64,000 bases of DNA from Cerrena zonata. Lineage: Eukaryota > Basidiomycota > Agaricomycetes > Polyporales > Cerrenaceae. Each line of letters begins with the position of its first letter. The first letter of the stretch is position 1. Position numbers and translations under genes: made by a program. The stretch spans positions 248,001-312,000 of the forward strand of contig JASBNA010000050.1 of the NCBI GenBank assembly GCA_038087015.1, read 5' to 3'. Positions 23,060 to 35,400 of this stretch are shown here, one piece after another. Under the pieces are notes generated by a model. It ran no database searches, was not told the origin of the DNA, and saw nothing but the letters and a program-made list of their open reading frames with translations.

Positions 23060-26000
23060 ATGGCGCTCAGTATGGCGCATCAATCTCCGTTAATTTCTAT
23101 ACCAAAGAAGTTGACGGAGGAAGTCGATTGGACAACCCCCATTCGTTCCGCGATCGCACAATCGTACGGAGAGGATCCAGACAACTATGCTACGGAATGT
23201 GCAAATCTACAGAGATGCAGACAAGATGCAGTTAAAGGTGCTGGAAGTGACATGACAGGTACGCATTTGCCATCTTTACAAACTGCAACTTGTGCTTGAC
23301 CAAGGAACGAAGCTCGGGACCTGCTTTACAAGTACTTTGGACAACTCGAACTCTTGGAACTCCGATTTGCAGAGATCCGAGTCAACTTCCCATGGCGAGA
23401 TGCATTTACGAATAAACTGATAATCCAAACCTCTATCGCATACGAAAAGGCATCCATAATCTTCCAAATTGCAGCTACACACGCCGCGATTGCTGCTGCG
23501 CAGAACAGGTCAGACCCCGAGGGACTGAAACGTGCATTCTACTACTCGAGGACGTGTGCCGGAATGCTCACATACATCAACGACAACTTCCTACATGCCC
23601 CTTCTACCGATCTCAGCAGAGAGGTCATCAAGTTTCTCGTGGGAATCATCTTGGCTCAAGCTACTGAGATATTCTTCGAGAAGTGTACAGAGGAACGGAA
23701 GGGGAATGCTCTCATATCCAAGATTGCTGCGCAGGCCGCGTTCATGTATACCGCCCTCAGTGACGAAGTCAAGGAATTCATGGGAAAGGGTATTTTTGAC
23801 AGGAACTGGGTTACGATAATTCAAGTGGGTCATACGGCTTCGTAATACACCGCTCATCATCATTTAAACATATCTCCAGGCCAAATCAAAATACTTCACC
23901 TCCCAAGCCCAATACTTCCGCGCCCTAGCAGATAATGCAGCTAACAAGCATGGCGACGCCCTCGTTCGCTTCCAAGTGGCCGAATCCAATGCAAAAGAGG
24001 CGCATAAAACCGCTTCCTCCTTCGCCTCCCTATTTGTCACCCAAATGTCACCCAACCTCCCACCAGATGCCGGACCTTCCATCTGCGACCTCACGAAAGC
24101 GCATTTAGCACTCTGCACGGAGAAGAGGAGCGAAGCTCAGCGTGAAAATGATCTGATTTACAACGCTGTGTTACCCTCTCCGGATACTTTGCCTGCCATT
24201 GAGAAGACGAGCATCGCAACTATAATCACCATCCAGGAGGTTTACGCCACGGCTGATGTTCAGAAGGTTATTGGACCGGATTTGTTTGTCAGGCTTATTC
24301 CTCTGAGTGTACACGAGAGCGCGAGTGTGTACTCTGAGGAGAAGGCGAAATTGGTTCGAGGGGAAGTCGAGAAAGCTGACGAAGCTGAGGCAGAAGTGAA
24401 GAGTGCCTTGGACGCAATGGGCGTCAAGGAAGGTCTTGCACGATTCAAAGCTATTTCCGACGGTGCTCTAGGTGAAGAAGAAATTCCCGTGGACGTTCGA
24501 CGATGGCGAGAAGACATTTCCCTAGTCGAGGAACGCGAACCCGTCGATGGTCTCATGGCCGAGCTCAATCGTCTCAAAGACACAGTCCAGAAAGAATTGG
24601 ACTCTCTCAGTCGAGACCTCGAAATCGAATCTCGGGACTGTGAAGCCATGCGGGTCAAATACGATCATCTCTGGTCTCAAGCACCCTCCGCCTCGTTCAC
24701 CAAATCGTTCCGACAAGATCTCAAATCGCATAACAGCGCTCTCGAAGCAGCGGCAGCATCTGACCAACAAGTGGTCACTCTGTGGGATTCGGTAAGGGGG
24801 GAGATTGGGTTGTTGCTTTCGCCTCAGGTTGAGGAGATTTTTAGGGCGAGTACGGCGATGGATGGTGTTGGGTCTGAGAATTTGTTGGATTTGGATGTGA
24901 ATAGTGTAAGTGGGGATGAGGACGAGAGGGCGAGGATTAGAGGGTATGTTGATGAGATTGAGGAGAGGTTGACGAGGTTGAACAAGATTGGGAGGGAGAG
25001 GGGTGAAGTACTGAAGGACCTCAAGGATAAGGTGATTTTATTCTCCAACCTCCACCCGTTATTGTGAATACGAAATAACCTCTGAATACTCATAGGTTCA
25101 AAGTGACGATGTCTCCCATTTGCTCCTCCTCAACCGACGCAACACCGGAGTCGAGAGTACCCTCTTCGCAGGTGAACTCGAGAAATTCAGACCATACCAA
25201 CAACGTCTAACCGCGACGATGCACCACGAACAACTTGCCTTGCAAGAAGTTTCTCAACTCTGGAGAGGCTTGAAGGATCTCGCCGGTCGCGGGCCAGGGG
25301 CGCGTAAATGGGAAGAACGAGAGCGGAGAAAGAAGGATACTGTGAGACGGTTCTCGCACGCAAGGGATGTGTATATGGAGGTCCGGGACGGTCTTGCGTA
25401 CGTTTCACTTCCACTTATTCTCGGTCTCATGGTCTGACAAACTTTAATTTTGTTTACAGCAAGGGCTTGCAATTTTACGCCGAACTGACCGAACTGACCA
25501 CTTCCCTGAAACGTCAAATCAAATCATACCTCTCCACACGGACGGTCGAACGAGAAACCCTAGCAGCCCAAGCGGAGACTCAAAAACGACTTTCCGTCCC
25601 CGCTTCTTCACCTCCACCTCTTGCTGAGAAACCCCGTCCACCCCCACATCCTACTTCAAGCTTGGACAACGCATTCGGCAATATGAACTTGAGAGGAACC
25701 CCACCTGTCCCTTCCTCAGCACCAAGTCAGAATTCATGGTCTCAATATTCTTCGCCTCCTGCCCCGAATCGGACGTCGACTCTACCACCACCTTCTGCGC
25801 CTCCTGCGCCCACTTCAGACCCATATGCATCTCTTGGTATATTCGGGAACTCTTCTCAAGCTCCTCCTACGTACCCAACACCTCCACCTCCATCTTCCTC
25901 ATCCGCACTACCTCCACCACGACCTCCCCCTCCCCCATCCCAACCATCCGCCTCAAACCAACAATACACCTACACCCAAAGTCAACCTCAACACCCTTAC

Positions 26001-26303
26001 ACACATCAACGCCAACAATCCTACCCTGCTCCAAACCAAAGCCAGGCACCTTCCTATGGGAACTCACTGACAAACGCAAGTGGTTATCCATCCTACTCAA
26101 CTCCACCATCTGCACCTTCGGGAAACACCTCATTACCTCCACCACCCCCGCCTATATCGTATCAATCTCAATATGCTCCTCCGCCTCCTCCACAGGGACA
26201 GGGGCAGCAAGGTCAGTATCAGGGATATCAAGGATATGCACCTCCTCCGCCGCAACAACAACAATCACAGCAGCAGCAATATGGTGGCTATCAGAGATAT
26301 TGA
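23060..26303 (+). CDS. BRO1: BRO1-domain vacuolar sorting protein
   Basis: An ESCRT-III-associated factor of the ALIX family that recruits the Doa4-type deubiquitinase during multivesicular body sorting. The N-terminal BRO1 domain ([70 protein letters not shown]) spans the first 390 residues or so. A helical V domain with [17 protein letters not shown] and [20 protein letters not shown] follows, then a proline/glutamine/tyrosine-rich tail ending in [11 protein letters not shown]. Introns lie near 23260-23300, 23827-23880, 25035-25095 and 25398-25460. The Pro-rich tail marks BRO1/ALIX rather than PalC. The gene is divergent from the HVA22-type gene, with about 190 bases between the start codons. 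Confidence 0.92.
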
Positions 26304-26616
26304 CGATGATTTCATAGTGGTTAGTACTCTTGGGCTTGGTTCGTTCATTAGGTGTCATGTTCGTGTTATAGAAGGAAGGATTATGATATTCATGTAACTT
26401 AGGAATCGTGGATTCATTCTTGATCTGATGTTTACGATTATTTCTCAGCTGCACAGTGTAACTTCAGATGGCGAAGGGTGTGAAAAGTGTGCAATCGGTT
26501 CGTAATTAGCACGACGTAAGGACACCAGAGGGTACTTAGTAGACGTGGGTGGGCGATGTTTACTGGAGTCTATAAAAAATCCAGTACATACAATTTGTCT
26601 AAATCCAAACGACCAT
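26304..26616. other. Intergenic between convergent BRO1 and ATP3
   Basis: 3' flanks only; nothing else is seen. Confidence 0.4.
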
Positions 26617-27775
26617 CTACAGAGCACTTGCACCTGAAAAACAGAAATAGTCGTACACATCAGTATTCTCTTCGCACAAGACAGAACATAAACAGCATGA
26701 ACGCACCAGTAATGATATCGACGAGCTCGTTGGTAATGGCGGCTTGACGACCACGGTTGTACTGCATCTGCAAGCGGCCAATCATCTCTCCAGCGTTCTT
26801 GGAAGCATTGTCCATAGCGGTACGACGAGCAGATTGTTCGCAAGCGTGCGACTCGACAAGGGCAGCGAAGATGGCGTTGGCCAAAGAGAACTCGGCGAGG
26901 TCTTTAGTGACGTCGTCCTCCATCTCGTACGCCTTGAAACCGGCTATAATAAAGGAAGTGTTATAAAGTTAAGCAAATGCAAACGAAACGGCAATATGAA
27001 ATAGACTTGCCAGACTCCTTCAAAGCCTCCTCAGACTCGACCTCGACAACAGTCGCCTCGTACGAGATAGCAGAGATGAACTTGTTGTAAACAATGGCAA
27101 TGCTATCGTACTCGACACCACTCTTGATGATCAAGTCCGCAACACCGGCAGCATCAGCAAAAGTGGGAATGTCACGGCCGATTTGGTTGAATGACAAGGA
27201 GAGGTTCTGGCCCAGGGCACGAGAGAGTTGGGCTTTGGACTTGTCACCGATGACCATGATGGGAGAGGAAGGGTCGATGCCCGATTCAGGGTCGTTGATG
27301 AGACGGCGGGTGGCTTTGGAGACGGAGGAGTGAATACCACCGCAAAGACCCTTGTCTGAGGAAATGACGACGATGAGTTTGCGCTTCGCGGGTTCATCGG
27401 CAGGCGCATTTTTGAAGACCTCTGGTAAGGATGGAGTATTAAGTTGAACGGTGGTGCTTTAGATGAAGCGAAAGCGCGAACACGTACCAGCGTTGGCAAT
27501 ACCGTACTCCTTTCCGGAGACCATGGCGCGCTGCGCCTTGGCGAGCTTCGTGGAGGCAATCATTTTCATCGACTGGTGATGGCATAGTGTTGAGAGGTAA
27601 AACAGAACGAGATATGGGGTGCGAAGGGTACCTTTGTGATTTTCTCGATATTCCTGACGGACTTGAGACGGAGCTCGATTTCACGGAGGGTGGCCATGTT
27701 CCTGGCACCAGCGGGGGCAGCCCCGAGCACAGGAGGCTGTGCGGCAATGCGACCAACTGTCCGCCGGGCAAGCAT
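26617..27775 (-). CDS. ATP3: ATP synthase F1 subunit gamma, mitochondrial
   Basis: Forms the central rotor shaft of the F1 motor. It starts at 27775 with a mitochondrial targeting sequence ([15 protein letters not shown]), then [20 protein letters not shown] and, across introns, [18 protein letters not shown]: the N-terminal coiled-coil helix. [20 protein letters not shown] is the conserved central motif. The C-terminal helix ([20 protein letters not shown], then [19 protein letters not shown]) ends after a small last exon that encodes only the final residues, with stop at 26617-26619. The length of about 300 residues is normal. Confidence 0.95.
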
Positions 27776-27954
27776 TTCGAGAGAATAAGAGGAGGAGAGG
27801 AGAATAGAGACAGACAGACAGACCACACAGACAGTGACGGTGCAGATCGGGTGCGTCGCGGCATCTCCCGAGAACTTCAGTCGCCGTCTCAATCCGGACA
27901 TGACTCTTGGGTGTGCTTCATTTCGTACACTGACTCTGCTGCACTTGCTCAACA
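27776..27954. promoter_or_regulatory. Compact bidirectional promoter of ATP3 and SUI3
   Basis: Only 179 bases separate the divergent start codons of ATP3 (-) and SUI3 (+). It contains AGACAGACAGACC-like repeats near 27810-27825. Both genes are strongly expressed housekeeping genes, so shared control is plausible but inferred. Confidence 0.6.
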
Positions 27955-29191
27955 ATGTCTGAGGAACCTCTCTTCGATCCCTCGCTCAAGAAGCGCAAGA
28001 AAAAGACTGTCGCTTTCTCTGAAGACCCCCTTGGTGCCGAGGCAGATCCTACCACTCCTGCACCCGCTACCATCGACGACACCACCACCAATGGCGAAGC
28101 AGTCGATATGGGGCCTAAGACCGCCCATGAATTGATGAAGGGCAATGAGGGTGCCGAGGACGACTTCAAGGCCATGTTTGGTGACCTCAAGAAGAAGAAA
28201 AAGAAGAAGGATATCCCTATGGATCTCGTATGTCCATATCTTTCTTGCTATATGCGCTTAATAATTAATATCTACGCTATAGCCTGAAGATGCGTCAGGT
28301 ACCTCGACACCCGTAGCAGCCCCTGCTGCTGGTGACGATCTCGATTTCTCGGATCTCAAGAAGAAGAAAAAGGGCGGCAAGAAGAAGGCCGCGCTGGACA
28401 TGGAAGCATTTGAGAAGGAGCTAAACCAGTCAAAAGTAAAGGGTGATGAGGAGGAGGAGGTTCCGGATGGCAAACATCTCGAGGAAGTTGACGAGAATGA
28501 ACTCGGTGATGATCCATTTGCGAGGGGTGAAGGTGGCGCTGCGAGCCTCGATGTGGGTAGCGAGCCTTGGTTAGGCAGCGATCGTGATTATACCTATGCT
28601 GAAGTAAGCACTTGTCGCTCTTTATTTGACTTTTACCTGTTAACCTATACGCCTTGCAGCTTCTCCACCGATTCTACGGTCAATTACACGCCGCAAATCC
28701 CGCCCTCCTCACTTCTACCGGAAAGCGATACACCATCGCACCTCCTCAAGTTGCCCGAGAAGGCAACAAAAAGACCATCTTTGCCAATGTTTCAGATATC
28801 TGCAAGCGGATGCACAGGCCGCCAGAACACGTTATCCAATTCATGTTTGCTGAAATGGGTACCACTGGTTCAGTCGATGGATCTGGTCGGTTGGTGATCA
28901 AGGGTAGATTCCAGCAGAAGCAGATCGAGCACGTCTTGAGACGGTACATTGGTGAGTTATCCATTTTATTTTTATTTCTAGCTCGTCTCGGTCAATTTGA
29001 TACTAACTCTCTTGACCACAGTCGAATACGTCACCTGTAAAACTTGCAAATCACCCGACACCCTCCTCACGAAAGAAAACCGTATCTTCTTCATGTCCTG
29101 CGAGTCATGCGGCTCGAGGCGATCCGTCAACCCCATCAAGACCGGTTTCCAAGCACAAGTCGGAAAGAGAAGCAAAAACAAGACGGGTTAA
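27955..29191 (+). CDS. SUI3: Translation initiation factor eIF2 subunit beta
   Basis: Part of the eIF2-GTP-Met-tRNAi ternary complex. The N-terminal half is acidic and carries the three lysine blocks typical of eIF2 beta (KKRKKK, a KKKKKKK run, [10 protein letters not shown]), which bind eIF5 and eIF2B. The C-terminal half has the conserved core [36 protein letters not shown] and [15 protein letters not shown]. The final zinc ribbon is [10 protein letters not shown] with SCESCGSRR. Introns lie near 28229-28282, 28603-28659 and 28952-29021. It shares a short promoter region with ATP3. Confidence 0.96.
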
Positions 29192-29623
29192 ACCAGATTT
29201 CTTCTACACTTTCTTCTCTGCCATTTGCTATCGCGTTTTTGTATCACTGGCATTTGCTTTCACTTTTTCATACCTGTCGACAGTTGAAAGCCACTCAAGA
29301 TGTACATTTACACCACTACGTTGATATAGATATATCTTTAGGATATACAATTTGTATTGGAGATATACATTACTCATCACATATTGGGGCTTTGCGATTG
29401 GGCAGATACCTCAGGCTGATGGTTTTGCTCGATGAAGTCGAATATCTTGTATTCTATAAAAGGCAAGCGCTTTGAATCCTAACAATCATCAACACACGAT
29501 CGCGTTCTCGAGTGCGCGTTGTTCTCGAAAACACCCTTCATCTCCCTCATCCGAGTACGTATACACAATCTCCGTATTCCCCTCACCTAACTAATGCCTT
29601 AATCTTACTCAGGCTGACTTTAA
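29192..29623. other. Intergenic, SUI3 3' flank and nucleoporin promoter
   Basis: 432 bases. A pyrimidine-rich stretch precedes the next ATG at 29624. No gene is seen. Confidence 0.45.
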
Positions 29624-31979
29624 ATGTCACTCTACCCCAACTCCTTTGGTAATACTTCCGGGTTCGGCACAAGCGCGGCCCAAAATACCAACAACCTGCA
29701 GGTGCCACAACAGCAACCCTCGACAGGGCTCTTCGGGGGAGGCTCTTCCCTCTTCGGAAACACTAACAATAACAATACGAATACCGGTGCGACACCAAAT
29801 ACAGGAATGTTTGGTGGTGGATCATCAGGTGGCGGATTGTTTGGGAACACGAACGCGAATCAGAATCAGCAACAACAACAACCGGCGACGGGTGGTTTAT
29901 TCGGGAATACGCAGCAGCAAAATACTCAACAGCCGACTGGAGGAGGGTTGTTTGGAAATAGTAGTGGGACGGGTACTGGCGGTGGGTTATTTGGGAACAC
30001 GAATAATCAACAATCGCAGCCTGCTACTGGAGGAGGATTGTTCGGAAATACCAACACGAATACGAATACGAATACTGGCGGTGGATTGTTTGGAAACACA
30101 GGGACGAATAACGCGCCTGCTGGAGGAGGAGGACTGTTTGGAAACAGTTCGACTAATCAGCAGGGTGGTGGTGGGTTGTTCGGGAACACGAATACTTCGA
30201 CGACTCAACCTTCTGGAGGACTCTTTGGGAACACTGGCGCGTCGACTTCTGGAGGTGGATTGTTCGGGAATACTGGCACGACTGGGACGGGTGGTGGTGG
30301 GCTCTTTGGGAATACATCGACGAACCAACCTGCCTCAGGTGGCTTATTCGGTAATTCCTCAAATACGCAACCTTCAACAGGTGGTGGCTTATTTGGGAAC
30401 TCTACGAATCAACAGTCCAACACAGGCGGAGGACTCTTCGGTAACACTCAACCGTCAACCGGAGGAGGACTCTTTGGATCGTCCACCACCAACAACCAAC
30501 AGAACACAGGCGGAGGACTCTTCGGTTCATCCACGAATCAAAACCAGCCAAAATCATTCTCATTTGGGTCTACATCCCAACAACAGCAACAACAACAACA
30601 ACCTCAACAAGGTGGTGGACTCTTTGGGACGAGTACGTTAGGTACTTCTGCGTTGGGAGGTGGGAGATCGACAGCAGCGCCTCAGCAGCAACCTGATCCC
30701 CAGAGACAGTTCGCTGCACTGCAGCAGAGGATGGAGACGATTGTGAATGCGTGGAGTGCTAGTTCTCCGCAGTGTCGGTTCCAGGTATGTTGTCATTCTT
30801 GTCTTCGTAATGTCCAGGTTTTCAGAACGCCACACTCGATTAATGAATACTTGGCTGTTATGATATACGTCACCTTTCACTTTCCATTTCTTTTACGGTT
30901 TTTTGAAAACCAACTTTCAAACTTTGAACTGGAATTTTCAACTTGAATTTTCAACTTTAACTTTAACTTTCGACCTTTGTCATGCTGCAAGGCTGTGTGG
31001 ATGCTCGGATCTCTGATTATTATTTACATTTACAGCATTACTTCTACAACCTTGTTGACCCAGGTCAGGTCCATCTGTACGGGAGACCGGCGAATGCGAC
31101 TAATGACGCACTCTGGCAGAAGGCTGTTCGAGAAAACCCGGATCCAAACTGGTACGTTTCTGCTCTTCATTTCAGCGTCACGCCTTGAGGAGTGAACGAG
31201 TACTGATAATTTGATACTTAATTTTTTTCCCTTCCTGGTTTGATAGTTTGGTTCCGGTGGTCGCAAATGGGTTTGATGGTTTGCAGCAGAGAGTCGAGGG
31301 TCAGACGAGGCAGGCTCAAGAGCACCAGGAAAGACTGAAAGTAAGTTTCCGGACAGGCTTCCATACATATAACAATTTTCTTATGTATACTGATCGCCAT
31401 TCAATTACCAGGAACTCAAAACCAAAATTGAGGCCCTTCAACAACGACATCAGATATCCAACATTTCACGAATAAAACGCGCCGCAGCGTTACAAACCCA
31501 ACTAACTCAGCGCGTGCTCAAAGTCGCTCAACATCTTCACCTCCTGATCCCAGCTCTCCGTTCGTCATCAATCCGACCGGAGGAGGAAGCCCTGAGGGTG
31601 GCGTTAGAGGATATCGACGAGGAAGTTAGGAGACCGGGAGGAATTGGTAAGATGCGTGCCAAGTTGAATGAACTTTGGGCGTTGGTTGGGGCGCTGAGTG
31701 CGGCTAGGGAACAGGATGCTAAAGAGGGTGGAGTTGGATGGGCTGTGGTGGATGAGGATGGGTTGGATAGAATTGCTCAGGTACGTGTTTGGAGTCTGGA
31801 CTTTTGGAATTTGAATACTGATGTGGCTTCTTTCTAAATAGGTGCTTGGGGATGAACAGGCTGGTTTAGCTCATGTCACAAAGGTATTAAGGAGAGACTT
31901 GAAAGATCTTGCTGTAATTCAGGGTGTTCCCATAAAAGAGGACGAGGAACCGGATTTCTTTTCGTCTATGCGCAGTTAA
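29624..31979 (+). CDS. NUP57: FG-repeat nucleoporin of the NUP54/NUP57 family
   Basis: A central-channel subunit of the nuclear pore. The N-terminal 350 residues are a GLFG-repeat domain: about 18 GLFG units separated by N/T/Q/S spacers, which form the permeability barrier and bind importins. The C-terminal part is the NUP54 alpha/beta and coiled-coil region (QFAALQQRMETIVNAW; HYFYNLVDPGQVHLYGRP; QRVEGQTRQAQEHQERLK; HLHLLIPALRSSSIRPEEEA), which joins NUP62 and NUP58. An unusually long intron (30786-31035) separates the repeat exon from HYFYNLVDP. The ending SSMRS with TAA 31977-31979 follows two more introns. Confidence 0.92.
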
Positions 31980-32418
31980 TGCTCGTGTAGTGATACCCTC
32001 CGAATTATCGTATACTACCCTCTCCCATCGATTTCACTCCCCTTACGCCCCTTATCCCATGCTCTGGATTGTCGCCACACGTTCTCCACGTTCCTCCTCT
32101 CTTGTCTACTCTTGTCTACGGTTGCTATAACACACATTTGTATTGTGATCCCTGTACACATCATTTCCGGTCGATAAGAACCCCAAGATTAGACAACCGC
32201 GTGAACAAGGGAGCGTGAACCGAACCTCCACGCCACGTTAAGGACTTAGCCGATCCTGGTCATACCGAGAAACTCCAGAACGCGCTAATTAGCAAACAAG
32301 TGGTAGCCCCTCCTCTTTGTCCTTTTACCATCATCTGCGTACACACCTTGCCTTTCCCTTCTCTCTGTTGTATGAATACGTTCCTATTACACTTGTAATC
32401 GGAAATAACTCGCGAACG
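31980..32418. other. Intergenic, CAF-1 p60 promoter
   Basis: 439 bases with pyrimidine-rich tracts in 31990-32110 and 32300-32380. No gene is seen. Confidence 0.4.
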
Positions 32419-35400
32419 ATGCGTGTTCGGACATTGGAAATCCGCTGGCACGACAGCAAGCCAATCTCAACTTGTGACTTTCAACCTGCGCCTTTCAAGA
32501 AGGCTCGGCCTACTCAGGAGAAGAACTTTGCTAGCCAGTCGTATAAACTCGCCACCGGTGGAGAGGATAATCATGTTCGAGTGCGTTCTCTCTCGTTATA
32601 TTCTCAATTGAGGGACGTATTAACAACCGTCTGTTAGCTGTGGCTCGTACATCCAAACATATTGCCTCAATCTATGGTAGAGAGCGCGTCAGTAGCTGGC
32701 GCTGATACTCCCGTTCCACGTCCTCCTAGAGTGGAATATCTGGCTACACTAAGCAGGCATTCAGCTGCTGTTAATGTCGTTCGATGGAATCCTGCAGGTA
32801 TGTGCCTCATTTCCTGAGTGCTTGGGATGGACCCTGTGTGTATAATACGCCACATCTTGTTCTTGTCATTGTCTCCAGTTTCCTATTTATCATGATTTTC
32901 TTATATCTTGTCATATACTTGTGCTTGTTGGCTATTGAAGGATGACTATTCAGCAATAGTCATCTCAGCCGCATTTACCCCCTCTTTGGGAAGCTGCTTT
33001 CCTGAACATCCCGTGTCCTTGTTGAGTCTGTCGAGATAAACGGGATGTCCACCTAGGTTTCTGCCTTTACAACGCAACAATGTTCTGCCGAATGGGCTCA
33101 ACAAGGCGAAACCCTACCTGCGGACTCGTCAGTGAACAGCTCCTATCGTCTTGTCCGCAGTCTTCTTTCTTGAGCGATAACGGATGGATTTGATATTCAT
33201 ATCCCTAGGATCTGTCCATGTCGCTCAAGGAGAGAATTGACAGTCTGTCTGGTACCTTTCTAGCCCGACTTAGGGGTTTCCGATTCGGAGCCATAACATC
33301 TGTCTATCGTCTTTAGACGTGTCAGTTGGTGTTGCCGTATTTCCTTACGGTCTCACGGTTCTATTCAAAGAATTGCAATCAGACATCCTACTTGCAATTC
33401 ATCGAGGCTAGTGACATGCGCTGATTTCATGTGACGGCTGCTATAAAGTAGCGATTTCATCGGTATAACGTTGCGGAGTTATCGTTACTCAGCATGGTCT
33501 TAAATGTCCTATGCAGATAGGAACTAAGTAATAGGGCTTATGCTAATATTACACACGGGGTCTTCCGAAGTAAAGTTCATTCTACTAACCTTTTTCTTGC
33601 AGGTGATCTCATTGCCTCTGCCGGAGATGGTACAAATGATGCCCAGTAATCCGTGATTTTGACACTAATATTCTTACGATACAGATGGTATGGTGATCAT
33701 CTGGGCACTCACTACAAGTCCACATACGACCACCTATGGCAGTGACTTAACCCCAGAAGAAATGCAATACGAGAAAGAACACTGGAAACCTCGTACGACA
33801 TTCCGGTAGGTTTAATCTGGACTTCTCATAATGAGGCCGCGGCGTTTACCAATTTGTATAGCTGTACAACAATGCAGGTTTACGACCTTGCATGGAGTCC
33901 GACCGGTGAATATATTATCGCGGGGAGCACAGATAACTGCGCTCGTATATTTACCGCAAATGAAGGTCAGTAATATTGCGTCAGACGATTTCGATATACT
34001 GCTAAAGTCATACACAGGAAAATGCGTCCACGAAATTGCGGAACATAATCATTTCGTGCAGGGGGTAGCGTGGGACCCATTGAATGAATATGTGGCTACC
34101 CAAAGCAGCGACCGTTCGATGCACGTTTACAGCATCGCCCAGAAGAACGGTAACTTAGAAGTTCATGCGGTGGGCAAGAATACCAAGATGGCCCATCGGA
34201 GCAGTCGTGCCCCCAGCGCCCACGGTCGGCCACGGATGACGCGTCGTGAATCCACCACCAGCGAAACGGAGTCAGTGGTGACAAATATGAGTGAGCAAAA
34301 CAGGGACACGAAAGAGGAGAATTATTCGTCGAGTTTTCAGCTTGGCAATCCTCTGTTAACGCCAACGGCATCTGTCCCCAGCACTCCATCTTCGACTATG
34401 TTCCCTCCACCTCCATTTGAAAGATCACATTCGAGACGATCATCGTTCAGTGGATCGAATGCAGCCAATTCACCTTCAACTCACGCTCGCTATGCACGGT
34501 CGCCGTCCCCCATGCCGGCTCTCCCTGCCATTCGCATGCCGCCCAATAATGCTTTCAATTCTGTTAAACTCTATGGTGACGAGAGCTTCACGAATTTCTT
34601 CCGGAGACTTACCTTTAGTCCGGATGGAGGTTTACTGCTCACCCCTGCAGGTCAATTTGAAGACCCATCTATTCATCCTGCATCCGCTCGGGTCGCCGAG
34701 GAGCAGCCGTCTCGCGGGAGGAAAGGCGCGCCAGCAGCGGTGCAGGACGAGGCGTCGAACACATCGGCAACATCATGTGTCTACATATACTCCCGTGCCA
34801 ACTTCGCTCGGCCCCCTATTGCGAGGTTGCCGGGACACAAGAAACCGAGTGTTGCAGTCAAGTTTTCACCGATTTTGTATGAACTACGGTTAGGCCTGTC
34901 CGGTTTCGAGCAACGGGAGACCAAGGCTATTACCGTCGAAAGAGGGAGTGATAAAACGGTGTCTGTAGACTTGGCAGGCCCTTCACCGAGTTTACTCGCG
35001 ACGCATACTCCGGAGAGTGTCACACCACTTTCACCTCTGAAACTCCCCATTCCATCAACTTCATCAGGAGCTATAGTTGCGCCATCACCTAGAATCGCCG
35101 TGCCTCCATCTCCAGCATTATCGGCAACCGATTCTTTACGACCACCCACCCCCTTGCAGTCCAAACCTGCGACGCCAGCTAACGCGCCGGTGCCCAACGC
35201 GACATCATCGGTGTTTGCTCTTCCGTATCGCATGCTTTATGCCGTGGCCACCATGGATACAGTCACAATTTATGATACACAACAATCAAGCCCTGTGTGC
35301 CTGTTGACCAAGTTGCATTATGATGAATTTACAGATATGACCTGGTAAGTCGTCAAATTGACCCTCATGAGATCTTTCGCGTCTATGAACTAAGATCTCG

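Noticed and set aside
24260..24658. Antisense frame in BRO1
   Set aside because: Shadow of the coding strand, Ser/Arg-rich, no start context or splice signals.
29646..30641. 331-codon plus-strand frame inside the nucleoporin gene
   Set aside because: An out-of-frame shadow of the GLFG repeats; open only because the repeat is periodic.
33006..33106. HDV-like self-cleaving ribozyme
   Set aside because: The helix order resembles the HDV double pseudoknot, but the first helix is 9 bp and does not start with G, and no proper 3-bp P3 with the usual loop or G-G for P1.1 is seen. Kept only as an unclassified pseudoknot-like RNA.
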